Source: Maricaulis sp.
GTDB taxonomy: Bacteria > Pseudomonadota > Alphaproteobacteria > Caulobacterales > Maricaulaceae
Direction: 5' to 3'
DNA length: 64,000 nt
Assembly: GCA_002692855.1 (NCBI GenBank)
Contig: NZMJ01000117.1
Span: 123,304-187,303 of the forward strand
The first letter of the stretch is position 1; every line of letters begins with the position of its first letter. The notes beneath the pieces are model-generated. The model searched no databases. It was not told the DNA's origin and worked only from the letters and a program-made list of their open reading frames with translations. Made by a program: the position numbers and the translations under genes. This document shows positions 1 through 9,070 of the stretch, in pieces.

Positions 1-2174
1 GAATACCCGTCGACCGCGATGTAGTAGGTCGTCCCGGCAACCGCATTGAACTCGACCTGGCTGTCGGTGTTGGACGGGAAGCTGATGTCGTCATTGCTCC
101 CGATCAGGGTCAGGGCATTCACCGCACTGCCGGTATAGACGCCCATCATGGTGTCGAAGCTGGTATTCTGGGTGCGCACCCGGACCTGGCCACTGGTCGG
201 AGCGGTCCAGCGCCACCAAAGCGAGGCGCCGCCGCCGCTGGTGTGATTGGGTTCGCCAGCCTCCTTGGTCGCTCCGACACTGTTGTAGGCAACGGTCTGT
301 GTCGGCTGGGTCAGCGTCAGCGCGTCGGCGAAATTGTCATTGACCGGCGCGATGGCTCCGATCGCCAGCTGTGCCGCTACCTGCAAGCCGGGGCTCTGCC
401 CGTTGGCCGTAAACGTGATCTGGTCGAGATACCCGCCGGCGACGAGCCCACTGGCATTGACCCCCACCTGGACCGCCACGCTGGACCCCGCGTTCAGCGA
501 ACCAGAAACTGTCGCGGCGGCCGGGCCGGACACCGCGTCCCCTTCGCCGTCACTCGCGACGGCCTGGAAGGTCAGCCAGTTCCCCGTAGACGATGCCTGC
601 CAGGTGATCGTCGATCCGCTCGTATTGGTCAGCGTGTAGGTCTGCGTCCCGAAGGATGCGGCGCTGCCGCCAAGACTGCCGGAGGCATTGAAGGCCTGGA
701 CAGGACTGACCGTCATGACCCCGGCGACTGCGCCGCCGGGATTGGCCGCCAGCTGGGCAGCGGCCAGGTCGACCCGGATGCGGGGCGAGGACACGTTGTT
801 GGAGGAATTCAGGATGGCAATCCCAGTCGCCTCGAGCGCGTTCTCGATCGCATCCATGCTGGCGGTCGGATGCGCAGCGCGAAGCAGGGCGATGGCGCCG
901 GCGACGTGAGGGGCGGCCATCGACGTACCCGACGCGGTCGAGGCACGGCCGACACCATTGTCGTTTGCCGTCGTGGTGGCCGAGCGGATCGATGATCCCG
1001 GCGCGACCACGTCGACGAGCGGGCTCGAATTGGAAAAGCCCGACAGGGCGTCTGCCTTGGTGGTCGAGCCGACGGTGATGGCATCCGGAATGCAGCCCGG
1101 TGACGAAACACCGTCCGCGAAACCGTCATTGCCGGACGCGATCACGGTCGCAACCCGCGCCGTGCGCAGCTGTCCGATGACCGTGTTGTGGGCGTGTGAC
1201 GAGCAGCCGGTCGTCGACTTGCCGCCGCCAAGGCTCATGTTGATCGAGGCCAGGTTGAGCGTGGTCCGGTTGGTATAGAGCCATTCCAGGGCGCCCAGCT
1301 GGTCACTGGTATAGCTGAGCACGCAAGGGGCCTGCCCCTGGCAGGTCGTGACATCGGTGAAGCGGGAGAACACCTGCACTGCGATGATGTTCGCGCCCGG
1401 CGCGACGCCGCGCAGCGTGCGGGAGCTGTTGGAAGGATCGACAAAGTCGCCGCCAACAGCAATGCCGGCGACATGGGTGCCGTGGAAACAGCCATTCGCG
1501 CCGGTCAGCGGCGCATCCGAAAACTCCTCGCAGTTGTCACCGGCGCCCGCCGTAGTCGTGTCCGAGGATACGCCGGCCGGGCACAGGCTGGTCGATCCGC
1601 TGGCCGTCGTCGAAAAGCAGGCAGAGCCGGTGATCCGGCCAGCGAACATCGGATGCTCGTGGTCCACACCGGTATCAAGGATGGCGACCCCCATGCCTGC
1701 ACCCGTATTCCCGCCGGTGTGAAGGGCGGACGCGCCGATCAGTGGAACGCTCTGGTCGAGATTGGGCGCGGAGAGTGAATCCGTTTCGATCCGGCGCACG
1801 GCGGGATCCTGCGCCAGCAGCGCGATTTCCGCCGCGTTCAGTTCCATCGCCGCGACGGGCGTGTAGCGGAATTCGCGGACCAGGCGCGGAGCATCGGCAG
1901 TGTAGGCAGTCTCGGCCATGCGCGCCGCCGGCATGCCGAACACCCGCATCATGACGTCGTTTCGGATCGCCTGGATCGTGGCTTCGGCCGAGTCGCTCGC
2001 AATCCCGGCCTCTGCGGCTTCCCCGGCCGTGGGGGCTGCAAACCAGACGATGACCCGCGCGCGCTCCCCGGCATCAAGGACGGCCTGTGTGGGCGCTTCG
2101 AGCGTCACGGGGGCAGCCAGCGCCTGGCCCATGGCAGCAAGCGCGGCGAGCACGACAATCAGCGAACGCATCAT
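1..2174 (-). CDS. Secreted S8 family subtilisin-like serine protease (partial, C-terminus beyond left edge)
   Basis: Exported subtilase that would cleave proteins outside the cytoplasm. I translated the minus strand by hand because the ORF track does not list this edge-open frame; at least 724 residues are visible. The start is ATG 2174, with a second ATG at 2171, followed by the signal peptide MMRSLIVVLAALAAMGQALA. After a prodomain-like stretch come all three S8 catalytic motifs: Asp in ILDTGVDHEHP (about residue 166), His in HGTHVAG (about 230) and Ser in SGTSMAAP (about 416). Beyond these are beta-rich domains, ending at the edge in a PPC-like module (NDNFA ... SLWWRWTAP, from about residue 608) that is often found at the C-terminus of secreted proteases. 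It diverges from the metalloprotease cluster on the plus strand, which suggests a shared proteolytic role. The family call is secure; the substrate and full length are unknown. Confidence 0.93.
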   Translation of the reverse strand, partial: MMRSLIVVLAALAAMGQALAAPVTLEAPTQAVLDAGERARVIVWFAAPTAGEAAEAGIASDSAEATIQAIRNDVMMRVFGMPAARMAETAYTADAPRLVREFRYTPVAAMELNAAEIALLAQDPAVRRIETDSLSAPNLDQSVPLIGASALHTGGNTGAGMGVAILDTGVDHEHPMFAGRITGSACFSTTASGSTSLCPAGVSSDTTTAGAGDNCEEFSDAPLTGANGCFHGTHVAGIAVGGDFVDPSNSSRTLRGVAPGANIIAVQVFSRFTDVTTCQGQAPCVLSYTSDQLGALEWLYTNRTTLNLASINMSLGGGKSTTGCSSHAHNTVIGQLRTARVATVIASGNDGFADGVSSPGCIPDAITVGSTTKADALSGFSNSSPLVDVVAPGSSIRSATTTANDNGVGRASTASGTSMAAPHVAGAIALLRAAHPTASMDAIENALEATGIAILNSSNNVSSPRIRVDLAAAQLAANPGGAVAGVMTVSPVQAFNASGSLGGSAASFGTQTYTLTNTSGSTITWQASSTGNWLTFQAVASDGEGDAVSGPAAATVSGSLNAGSSVAVQVGVNASGLVAGGYLDQITFTANGQSPGLQVAAQLAIGAIAPVNDNFADALTLTQPTQTVAYNSVGATKEAGEPNHTSGGGASLWWRWTAPTSGQVRVRTQNTSFDTMMGVYTGSAVNALTLIGSNDDISFPSNTDSQVEFNAVAGTTYYIAVDGY

Positions 2175-2379
2175 GGAGGTCATCCCTGACAGGAAACTGG
2201 GCATTGTGAGCCGATAGGGCGCACCTTAGGGTGTGACTGTAATCGAAAGTTATTCGCGGTCCAGCGTTCTGATAGCCACTGCCGGACAGTCACGTCTGTG
2301 TGAGCGAACACGACCTGTGCCCCGGGTCGCTTCGTCATCCCCTAGACTGGAATCGGCATGATCCGGGGGAGGTTGCCGC

Positions 2380-4476
2380 ATGTTGACGTTTCTGGCCTTG
2401 ACCGTGTCACTTGCCCTGGCGGACCCCGAATTTCCGGGGCTTCCGGCCGGAAGCCTCGAACTTGAAACCGGAGCGTCGACCGTCCTGACGCTGCCCGACG
2501 GCAGGGCATGGCCCGTGTCAGTCATCCGCAGCGAGACCCAGCCTGCCGGGACCCGTGTCTGGGTCGCGCGCGTCGGCGCAGACACCTCGCCGCACCGGGC
2601 AATCGTGACGTCGGGAAACGGGGTCATCTTTGCCTGGATCTCCACCCCGGACGGCAATTGGCAGAGCCAGTTTGGCGAGGACGGGCAGGCGCCGGTCCTT
2701 CTCCCTGCATCGCTTGCCACCGACGAGCCGGGCACAGACATTCGCCTTCCCCTCGCCCCGCCGCGCAGCCCCCGCGCCGGAAATGACCCGGCCGCCGCCA
2801 TACCTGTCGGCTCCCGGGGCACGGTCGATATCGCCGTGGTCTACACCGAAGGCATGGCGAGCTATTACGGTCTGGGCGTCATTTCCCGGGCCCAACACCT
2901 CATCAATGTCCTCGACCAGTCGCTGATCGACAGCGACACCGGAATCCGGGTGCGCATGGTGCATGCCCAGCCGGTTGGCGTTCCGTGGAATGAATTCACG
3001 TCGACCCTGGAAACCATCGACGACCTCGTGGCGGGCGCCAGCTTCGGCCATCCGGGCACGTCTGCCGACGTGTTCGGCAGTTGCGACACGACGGGCGGCC
3101 TGCAGTGCAACAATGATGGCGACCTGTCCCACCTCTACGCCATGCGCAACGAGAAAGCCGCCGACATCGTCATCATGCTGCGGCGTTACTGGCGCCATCA
3201 GCAGACCTATTGCGGCGTCGCCTACCTGCCCGGTGGCGGCGCGGCGGGCGTAATTGATCCAGCCACCGATGATGTGTTCGGCGTCGCCGTGTCAGGTGAC
3301 GGACCGGACGGAAACGGCACCGGCGCCAGTTGCGGTGACCTGACCTTCGCGCACGAGATCGGTCACAATCTGGGCTCGCACCACAATGTGGAGAATGCCG
3401 GCGGCCAGTTCGGGCTGTTCACCTACTCCTACGGGCACCGAGTGGACTGCCAGTTCCGCACCATCATGGGGTATCACTCGTCGCGTTCGGGCGTGTCGTG
3501 TCCCAATGGCGGCATCGCCGAAGCGTGGATCGCCGCCTTCTCAAACCCGGCCATCGCCCTGTGCAATGGCCAGGCGTGCGGCATCCCGGCGGATGATCCC
3601 GCGATGGCCGGGGCCGACGACAACACCACACCAGCCGACAATGCCCGTTCGATCCGCACCGAAGGGTGGCGGGTAAGCCTCTACCGGGACCCGCCGGCGA
3701 CGTCAGTGGTGTCGGCTGTCCTGCCCTCCAGCCGCGCGGTTACGACCGGCCAGCCGGCAACCGCCTTCGTGACCATCGTCAACCCCGCGTCCACGGGCGG
3801 CACCGCCACGGCCTGCGGGTTGCAGCTTCACGGCGGACATTCGGGGGGCAGCTTCAGCTACCGCACGACCGATCCGGCGACCAATGCCGCAACAGGCGCG
3901 CTCAATACCCCGGCGGACATCCCGGCCGGCAGCAGTCAAAGCTATGTGTTCCAGATGTCGCGCGACGCGCTCATCCTCCAGTCCGACCTCAGGATCGATG
4001 CGGCTTGCGCCAACCGCCGCGCGCAAGCCGTGGTTTCGGGAGTGAACACCTTCCTGTTCACCGCCACCGCGACACCCGGCCCTGATGTCATCGCCCTGTC
4101 GGCCACGCCCGATTCGAGCGGCGTGCTCACCATCGCAGGCAGCGGGCAAACCGCGGCCTTCGCCGTTGCAATTGCCAATGCCGGCGCGCCCGGAAACGTG
4201 CTGTTCTCGGCCGCCCCGGCCGCAGGCAGTTCCGGCGTCGGCCTTGTCCAGATCTGCCGGACAAACCCGCAGACCGGTCAGTGCGAGACTCCGAGATCTG
4301 CGGAAATTCCCCTGACGCTCGCGGCGAACGAGACCGCGACATTCTCGGTTTTCGTCACTGCGGGCATGGCAATCGCGCTGCAACCTGCGGTCAACCGGAT
4401 CCGCTTCCAGGCACGCACGGCATCGACCGCAGTCACCGTCGGGTCGACCAGTGTTGCCGTCCGGACGGCTCCGTGA
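2380..4476 (+). CDS. Secreted reprolysin-like zinc metalloprotease, cluster copy 1
   Basis: First of four tandem paralogues predicted to be secreted zinc endopeptidases. A short signal peptide (MLTFLALTVSLALA) precedes an N-terminal prodomain-like region. The catalytic core has the metzincin zinc site HEIGHNLGSHH (about residue 325) and a Met-turn IMGYHS about 40 residues later, as in M12B/reprolysin-like enzymes. The C-terminal 250 residues form two beta-rich modules, one beginning VVSAVLPSSRAV and the other ending TSVAVRTAP, which recur in copies 2-4. The start at 2380 follows a GGGGGAGG ribosome-binding site. This copy is the most divergent: it lacks the DDMFSGVR motif that opens the mature part of the others and carries a DPA-DDN loop near residue 410. 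It is separated from copy 2 by 69 bases. Substrate unknown. Confidence 0.9.
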   Translation: MLTFLALTVSLALADPEFPGLPAGSLELETGASTVLTLPDGRAWPVSVIRSETQPAGTRVWVARVGADTSPHRAIVTSGNGVIFAWISTPDGNWQSQFGEDGQAPVLLPASLATDEPGTDIRLPLAPPRSPRAGNDPAAAIPVGSRGTVDIAVVYTEGMASYYGLGVISRAQHLINVLDQSLIDSDTGIRVRMVHAQPVGVPWNEFTSTLETIDDLVAGASFGHPGTSADVFGSCDTTGGLQCNNDGDLSHLYAMRNEKAADIVIMLRRYWRHQQTYCGVAYLPGGGAAGVIDPATDDVFGVAVSGDGPDGNGTGASCGDLTFAHEIGHNLGSHHNVENAGGQFGLFTYSYGHRVDCQFRTIMGYHSSRSGVSCPNGGIAEAWIAAFSNPAIALCNGQACGIPADDPAMAGADDNTTPADNARSIRTEGWRVSLYRDPPATSVVSAVLPSSRAVTTGQPATAFVTIVNPASTGGTATACGLQLHGGHSGGSFSYRTTDPATNAATGALNTPADIPAGSSQSYVFQMSRDALILQSDLRIDAACANRRAQAVVSGVNTFLFTATATPGPDVIALSATPDSSGVLTIAGSGQTAAFAVAIANAGAPGNVLFSAAPAAGSSGVGLVQICRTNPQTGQCETPRSAEIPLTLAANETATFSVFVTAGMAIALQPAVNRIRFQARTASTAVTVGSTSVAVRTAP

Positions 4477-4518
4477 GTCGGTTTTTGCTATGCGCACGAA
4501 TTAATTGGGAATACTCTG

Positions 4519-4545
4519 CCCTGAGTACTTTTTCAGGGGGGAATA
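4519..4545 (+). promoter_or_regulatory. Hairpin overlapping the ribosome-binding site of metalloprotease copy 2
   Basis: CCCTGA at 4519-4524 can pair with TCAGGG at 4533-4538 across an 8-base loop. The right arm forms part of the purine-rich AGGGGGG ribosome-binding site just before ATG 4546, so the fold would mask it. Copy 3 also has CCTGAG upstream and TCAGGGG at its ribosome-binding site, but 37 bases apart. A regulatory role is inference only. Confidence 0.3.
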
Positions 4546-6702
4546 ATGTTCAGCAGATTTTTTGCCGTATTGGCTGCGTCCGCAGTGTTCGCGGCACCGG
4601 CCTGGGCCGACGACATGTTCAGCGGTGTTCGCACCGTCGCCGCAGATGACGGGACCGACTCCGTCGTGTTCGACCGGCTCTCGCCCGGGATCATGCGCAT
4701 GCAGCCCGGCGACACCGCGACCCTGAATTTCGGTCAGGGGTACGAGGTCGAGTTCGACCGCATCGACACTCAGGCGCTCGGCGCGCAAAGCTGGGTTGGC
4801 CGGCTGGCCGGTCACGACATTCGCAGCCGGATCATCATCACCGAGACCAACGGCACGCTGTTCGGACGGCTGATGACCCCTGAAGGCATGTGGCACATCA
4901 TCCCCGAAGGTCGCGGCCACCGCATCATGCAGATGCCGGCCGACCTGCCGCGCCGCTTCCGCCTGGATGATGGCATCCAAGTGTCCCCGGAAGCCATCGC
5001 CGCCGCGCAGGGTTCTGCCGACGACGCCCCGGTGACGGGTGAAGCTGTCGCGGTCGGTTCCAACGGCAATGTCGACATCGCTGTCTATTACACGCAGAGC
5101 TTCTCGGCCCATTGGGGCATGACGTCAGGCGCACGGGTGAACCATCTGGTTGCCGTGCTTGATGCCGCGCTGATCGACAGCGACACCGGCATGCGGGCGC
5201 GCCTGGTCTTCAACGGCCCGGTCACGCTGACCAATGACAATGCCGACCAGGCCCAGACACTCGCCAATATCTCGGGCATCACCGGTGCTGAAGCACCGAC
5301 CATCACCCAGGATCTCAGCGCCCAGCGCAATGTCCGCACCACGCATGGCGCCGACCTCGTCGCCGTCGTCCAGTTGACCCAGGGCGGTCATGGCGGCTGC
5401 GGCATCGCCAATATTCTCGGCGCTCCGTCCACAAATGGCGACATCAATGCCAGCTGGGCCCCGCAAGGCTATTCGGTCACGGGCGACTGGTACCAGACAG
5501 GCGGAGGCGGCGGCTTCTGCTCTGACATCACCTTCGCGCACGAAATCGGCCACAATCTGGGCATGGCCCACAATGTGGAGGATTCCGGCGTCGGCACGGG
5601 TGTCCGCACCTTCGCCAATGGCCACCGTCAGGATTGTGACTTCATCACGATCATGGCCTATCCGACCGGTGCGGGTGCCACCTGCCCCGGCGGCGCACCG
5701 CGCACCGCGGCCAACGAGATGGAAGCCCCTCACTTCTCCAACCCGTCGATCACGCTGTGCCCGAACAACCAGGCCTGCGGCATCGCCGCCCCGGGTGAGG
5801 TCAGCGTGGTGATGACCAATGATCCGGCTGACAATGCCCGTGCCGCACGCGAAGAGAGCAAGGACGTCACCCTGTTCTACGCCGAAGCGCCCCGGGTCGT
5901 GTCCGCGGTTCTTCCGATCACGCGCTCGGTCCAGAATGGCACCGCAGCGACGGCCTTCGCGACCGTCATCAATCCGGCGTCTTCGGGCAACACGGCGACG
6001 GGCTGCGGACTCCGCCTTGGCGGCGCAACACCGGCGCAATTCTCGTATCAAACCACCGATCCGGGAACGAATGCCGTGACGGGTACCGCCAACACCACGG
6101 TCGACCTGGCGGCTGGCGCATCCCAGACCTTCGTCTTCTCGGTGACCAGTGCCGGCGACTTCAACGACAACACCGGATTGACCAATCCGTCGGCCAATGA
6201 CGAGCGCAATCTCTTCATCGAGGCCTTCTGTGCCAATCGCCGCTCGTCCGACTTCACGCTCGGACTGAACGCGCTCACCTTCACCTCGTCGGCCACCGCG
6301 CCGGCTGACGTGATCGCTCTGGCGGCCACGGTCGGCAATACCGGCCGCGTGGACGTACCCACCACGGGCAATATGGTCGGCGTGTTCTCGGTGGCCGTGT
6401 CCAACATCGGCACCAGCGCATCAATCACCGCCACGCCGGACCTCGGCGGGCGTACGATTGCAGGGCTGACCGGTCTGGAAATCTGCCGGACAGACCCGAA
6501 CACCGCCGCGTGCACCACTCCTCGTGCGGCATCGCAAACCCTGACCCTCAACCAGAACGATACGGCCACCTTCGGCATCTTCGTTCGCGGCAACGGCCAG
6601 GCGATTGCCTTCAACCCGTCAGTCGACCGGGTGTTCGTCCGCTTTGCGGAGGGCGCGACGGCCCGCGGCGCCACCAGCGTCGCCGTCCGCACAAATCCGT
6701 AA
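4546..6702 (+). CDS. Secreted reprolysin-like zinc metalloprotease, cluster copy 2
   Basis: Paralogue of its neighbours, 718 aa. The signal peptide MFSRFFAVLAASAVFAAPAWA is followed by DDMFSGVRTV, the first motif of the mature protein and shared with copies 3 and 4. A prodomain-like beta-rich region covers about residues 22-175. The catalytic domain then opens with VGSNGNVDIAVYYTQ and holds HEIGHNLGMAH (about residue 331) and the Met-turn IMAYPTG. Conserved cysteines flank the active site (GGCGIAN, GGFCSD, CPNNQACG), suggesting disulphides and export. The last 250 residues are two beta modules, with strings such as VPTTGNMVGVFSVAV identical or nearly so in copies 3 and 4. The start is fixed by the AGGGGGG ribosome-binding site. 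The family call is firm; the export route and target are not known. Confidence 0.92.
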   Translation: MFSRFFAVLAASAVFAAPAWADDMFSGVRTVAADDGTDSVVFDRLSPGIMRMQPGDTATLNFGQGYEVEFDRIDTQALGAQSWVGRLAGHDIRSRIIITETNGTLFGRLMTPEGMWHIIPEGRGHRIMQMPADLPRRFRLDDGIQVSPEAIAAAQGSADDAPVTGEAVAVGSNGNVDIAVYYTQSFSAHWGMTSGARVNHLVAVLDAALIDSDTGMRARLVFNGPVTLTNDNADQAQTLANISGITGAEAPTITQDLSAQRNVRTTHGADLVAVVQLTQGGHGGCGIANILGAPSTNGDINASWAPQGYSVTGDWYQTGGGGGFCSDITFAHEIGHNLGMAHNVEDSGVGTGVRTFANGHRQDCDFITIMAYPTGAGATCPGGAPRTAANEMEAPHFSNPSITLCPNNQACGIAAPGEVSVVMTNDPADNARAAREESKDVTLFYAEAPRVVSAVLPITRSVQNGTAATAFATVINPASSGNTATGCGLRLGGATPAQFSYQTTDPGTNAVTGTANTTVDLAAGASQTFVFSVTSAGDFNDNTGLTNPSANDERNLFIEAFCANRRSSDFTLGLNALTFTSSATAPADVIALAATVGNTGRVDVPTTGNMVGVFSVAVSNIGTSASITATPDLGGRTIAGLTGLEICRTDPNTAACTTPRAASQTLTLNQNDTATFGIFVRGNGQAIAFNPSVDRVFVRFAEGATARGATSVAVRTNP

Positions 6703-6714
6703 TAAATTCAATGG

Positions 6715-6741
6715 ACACGACCGGCATCGCGCCGGTCGTGT
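6715..6741 (+). terminator. Strong hairpin after metalloprotease copy 2
   Basis: ACACGACCGGC (6715-6725) pairs perfectly with GCCGGTCGTGT (6731-6741) over a 5-base loop, 12 bases after the stop codon. There is no T-run after it, so it may be a terminator without a U-tract or a 3'-end stabiliser. Confidence 0.45.
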
Positions 6742-6837
6742 CGCCTGACGCGCGATTGTTCGAATCCGATTTCTCTCGTCCTGAGTGCAACTCCCGGCTA
6801 TGGTGTCCGCCGAAACTGTATTCAGGGGAGAAGTTAG

Positions 6838-8940
6838 ATGTTTCGTATGGTTTGTGGTGCGGCGCTGGCGCTGACACTTTCTGTCGGCGCCTACGCCGAC
6901 GACATGTTTTCAGGTGTCCGCGCGACAGCTTCAGATGATGGCATGGACACGATCGAGTTTGATCGCCTTGCCCCTGGCGTCATGCGGATGCAGCCGGGCG
7001 ATCAGATCGAACTCAATTTCGGTCCCGGCTATGTCGCAGAGCTCGACCGGATCGACGTCCAGGAACTGGGTGGCCGCGTCTGGGTTGGCCGTCTTGAAGG
7101 CGAAGGCCTCGACCGCCGGGTCCTGATCACCGAATTCAACGGAACGGTGTTCGGCCGCGTTCTGACCGACGACGGCGACTGGTACATCATCACCGACCGC
7201 CACGGCAGCCATCAGATCATGCAGATGCCTGCGGGCGCACGCCTGATGTATTCCGAGGAAGACGCGATCGTTCCGCGCGAGTCGGACCTGATGCGTGCCC
7301 TCGCCCAGCGGGCCGCTGAAGAACCCCAGACCGCCGAAGCAGTGGCTGTCGGGTCCAACGGCACCATCGACATCGCCTTGTTCTACTCGAACAGCTTTTC
7401 CGCGCTTTGGGGCCTCTCCTCGGGTGGTCGCATCCAGTACCTGTTCTCCATCCTCGATCAGGCCATGATCGATTCCGATACCGGCCTGCGTGCCCGTCTG
7501 GTTCAGCTTCAGCCGGTTGCCCTGACGACCGACAACGCCTCGCAGTCCCAGACGCTCGGCAACCTCTCAGGCTTCGGCCCGACCGGAAACGGAACGGGAG
7601 TCACTCAGGATCTTTCGGCCCTTCGCGCGACCGGCGCCACCTACGGAGCCGACCTTGTCGGCATCATCCAGCGCTGCCAGGCCAGCCTGGGCTCCGCCGG
7701 TCTTGCCTATCTCCTCGGTGGAAGCTCGGACACGATCAACGCGTCTTCCGCGACGGCGGCCTACTCGGTTTCCGCTGACTGGATCGACGGCGAAGACACC
7801 GACCTGTCGAATGGCTTCTCGCTTTGCGGCGATGTGACGTTCGCCCACGAAATCGGTCACAATATGGGCTTTGCCCACGATGCCGCGAATTCGACCGCCG
7901 GATCGGGTGTCCGTGACTATGCCCACGGCTTTATCGTGCCGGGTTCCTACCGCACGATCATGGCCTATCCGAGCGGCCAGGCCGGTGAAGTCGGAACGAT
8001 GTATTTCTCGAACCCCGACATCACGCTTTGCCCGAACAATGCTGCGTGCGGTTCGGCAACGGTGAATGCCGCGCGTGCGGCCCGTGAGGAAAGCCTGAAC
8101 ATCGTCAATTTCCGCGCTGAAATCCCGCGTGTCGTGTCGGCCGTCCTGCCGGTCACCCGCGCCGTGGCAAACGGCACGACGGCATCGGCGTTTGCGACGG
8201 TGATCAACCCGGCCTCTTCCGGTTCGACCGCCAGCCAGTGCGGCCTGCGTCTCGCAGGATCCACCGGCGCCCAGTTCTCCTACCAGACGACGACACCGCT
8301 CAACGTCCTGTCGGGTAGCGTCAACACTCCGATTGATATTCCGGCAGGTGGTTCGCAGAACTTCATCTTTACGGTGACCAGCGCGACCACCTTCCAGGAC
8401 AATACCGGCGCGCCCGCCGGTTACCCCTCGGCGAACAATGAAACCCATCTGTTCATCGAGTCATTCTGCGCCAACCGCCGGTCGGACGAGTACACGCTCG
8501 GCCTGAACTCGCTGACCTTCACCTCGCTGGCCACCGCGCCGACGGACGTCATCGCTCTGGCGGCGACGGTCGGCAATACCGGCCGGGTCGAAGTGCCGAC
8601 GACCGGAAACATGGTCGGTGTGTTCTCGGTCGCCGTGACCAATAACGGCGCTTCGGGTTCCGTCACCGCCACACCGGACCTCGGCGGTCGCACGATTGCC
8701 GGCGTTGCCGGTCTGGAAATCTGCCAGACCAATTCGACGACCGGCGCCTGCCTGACCGGTCGCACCGCATCCGCAACGTTGACGCTGAACAATGGCGAAA
8801 CCGCCACCTTCGGTGTCTTCGTGCGCGGCAATGGCACGGCCATCGCCAACGATCCGCGGTTCAACCGCGTGTTCACCCGCTTCACCGTGGGTGGCAATGA
8901 ACGCGGCGCCACCAGCGTCGCGGTGCGCACGACCCCGTAA
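6838..8940 (+). CDS. Secreted reprolysin-like zinc metalloprotease, cluster copy 3
   Basis: Third paralogue, 700 aa. Signal peptide MFRMVCGAALALTLSVGAYA, then DDMFSGVRAT. The N-terminal region closely follows copy 2 (MRMQPGD, VWVGRLEGE). The catalytic domain starts near VGSNGTIDIALFYS and carries HEIGHNMGFAHD (about residue 337), where the third zinc ligand is the final His, with Met-turn IMAYPSG. The paired C-terminal beta modules match copy 2 over long stretches (DVIALAATVGNTGRV, ATPDLGGRTIAG), while the catalytic part differs more. It has its own ribosome-binding site (AGGGGAGAA) and its own terminator downstream, so each copy may be expressed separately. No membrane anchor is visible apart from the signal peptide. 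Confidence 0.92.
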   Translation: MFRMVCGAALALTLSVGAYADDMFSGVRATASDDGMDTIEFDRLAPGVMRMQPGDQIELNFGPGYVAELDRIDVQELGGRVWVGRLEGEGLDRRVLITEFNGTVFGRVLTDDGDWYIITDRHGSHQIMQMPAGARLMYSEEDAIVPRESDLMRALAQRAAEEPQTAEAVAVGSNGTIDIALFYSNSFSALWGLSSGGRIQYLFSILDQAMIDSDTGLRARLVQLQPVALTTDNASQSQTLGNLSGFGPTGNGTGVTQDLSALRATGATYGADLVGIIQRCQASLGSAGLAYLLGGSSDTINASSATAAYSVSADWIDGEDTDLSNGFSLCGDVTFAHEIGHNMGFAHDAANSTAGSGVRDYAHGFIVPGSYRTIMAYPSGQAGEVGTMYFSNPDITLCPNNAACGSATVNAARAAREESLNIVNFRAEIPRVVSAVLPVTRAVANGTTASAFATVINPASSGSTASQCGLRLAGSTGAQFSYQTTTPLNVLSGSVNTPIDIPAGGSQNFIFTVTSATTFQDNTGAPAGYPSANNETHLFIESFCANRRSDEYTLGLNSLTFTSLATAPTDVIALAATVGNTGRVEVPTTGNMVGVFSVAVTNNGASGSVTATPDLGGRTIAGVAGLEICQTNSTTGACLTGRTASATLTLNNGETATFGVFVRGNGTAIANDPRFNRVFTRFTVGGNERGATSVAVRTTP

Positions 8941-8971
8941 CCGGGCAAGCGCATAACATATGATGTGAGAG

Positions 8972-8999
8972 CGGGCGGGCACCTATGCCCGTCCGTTTT
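8972..8999 (+). terminator. Rho-independent terminator after metalloprotease copy 3
   Basis: CGGGCGGGCA (8972-8981) pairs with TGCCCGTCCG (8986-8995) through a CCTA loop, with one G-U pair, followed by TTTT. It lies 31 bases after the stop codon and separates copies 3 and 4 transcriptionally. Confidence 0.85.
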
Positions 9000-9070
9000 C
9001 GCTTGATACACTGGCAAAAGGTGCACGCTCCAGTTCGGGCTCGGGCGATTTCATAACGGGGAGTTTTTAG

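Noticed and set aside
2250-2822. 190-aa minus-strand frame upstream of protease copy 1
   Set aside because: It mostly overlaps the protease gene in antisense and has no credible signal, start or domain.
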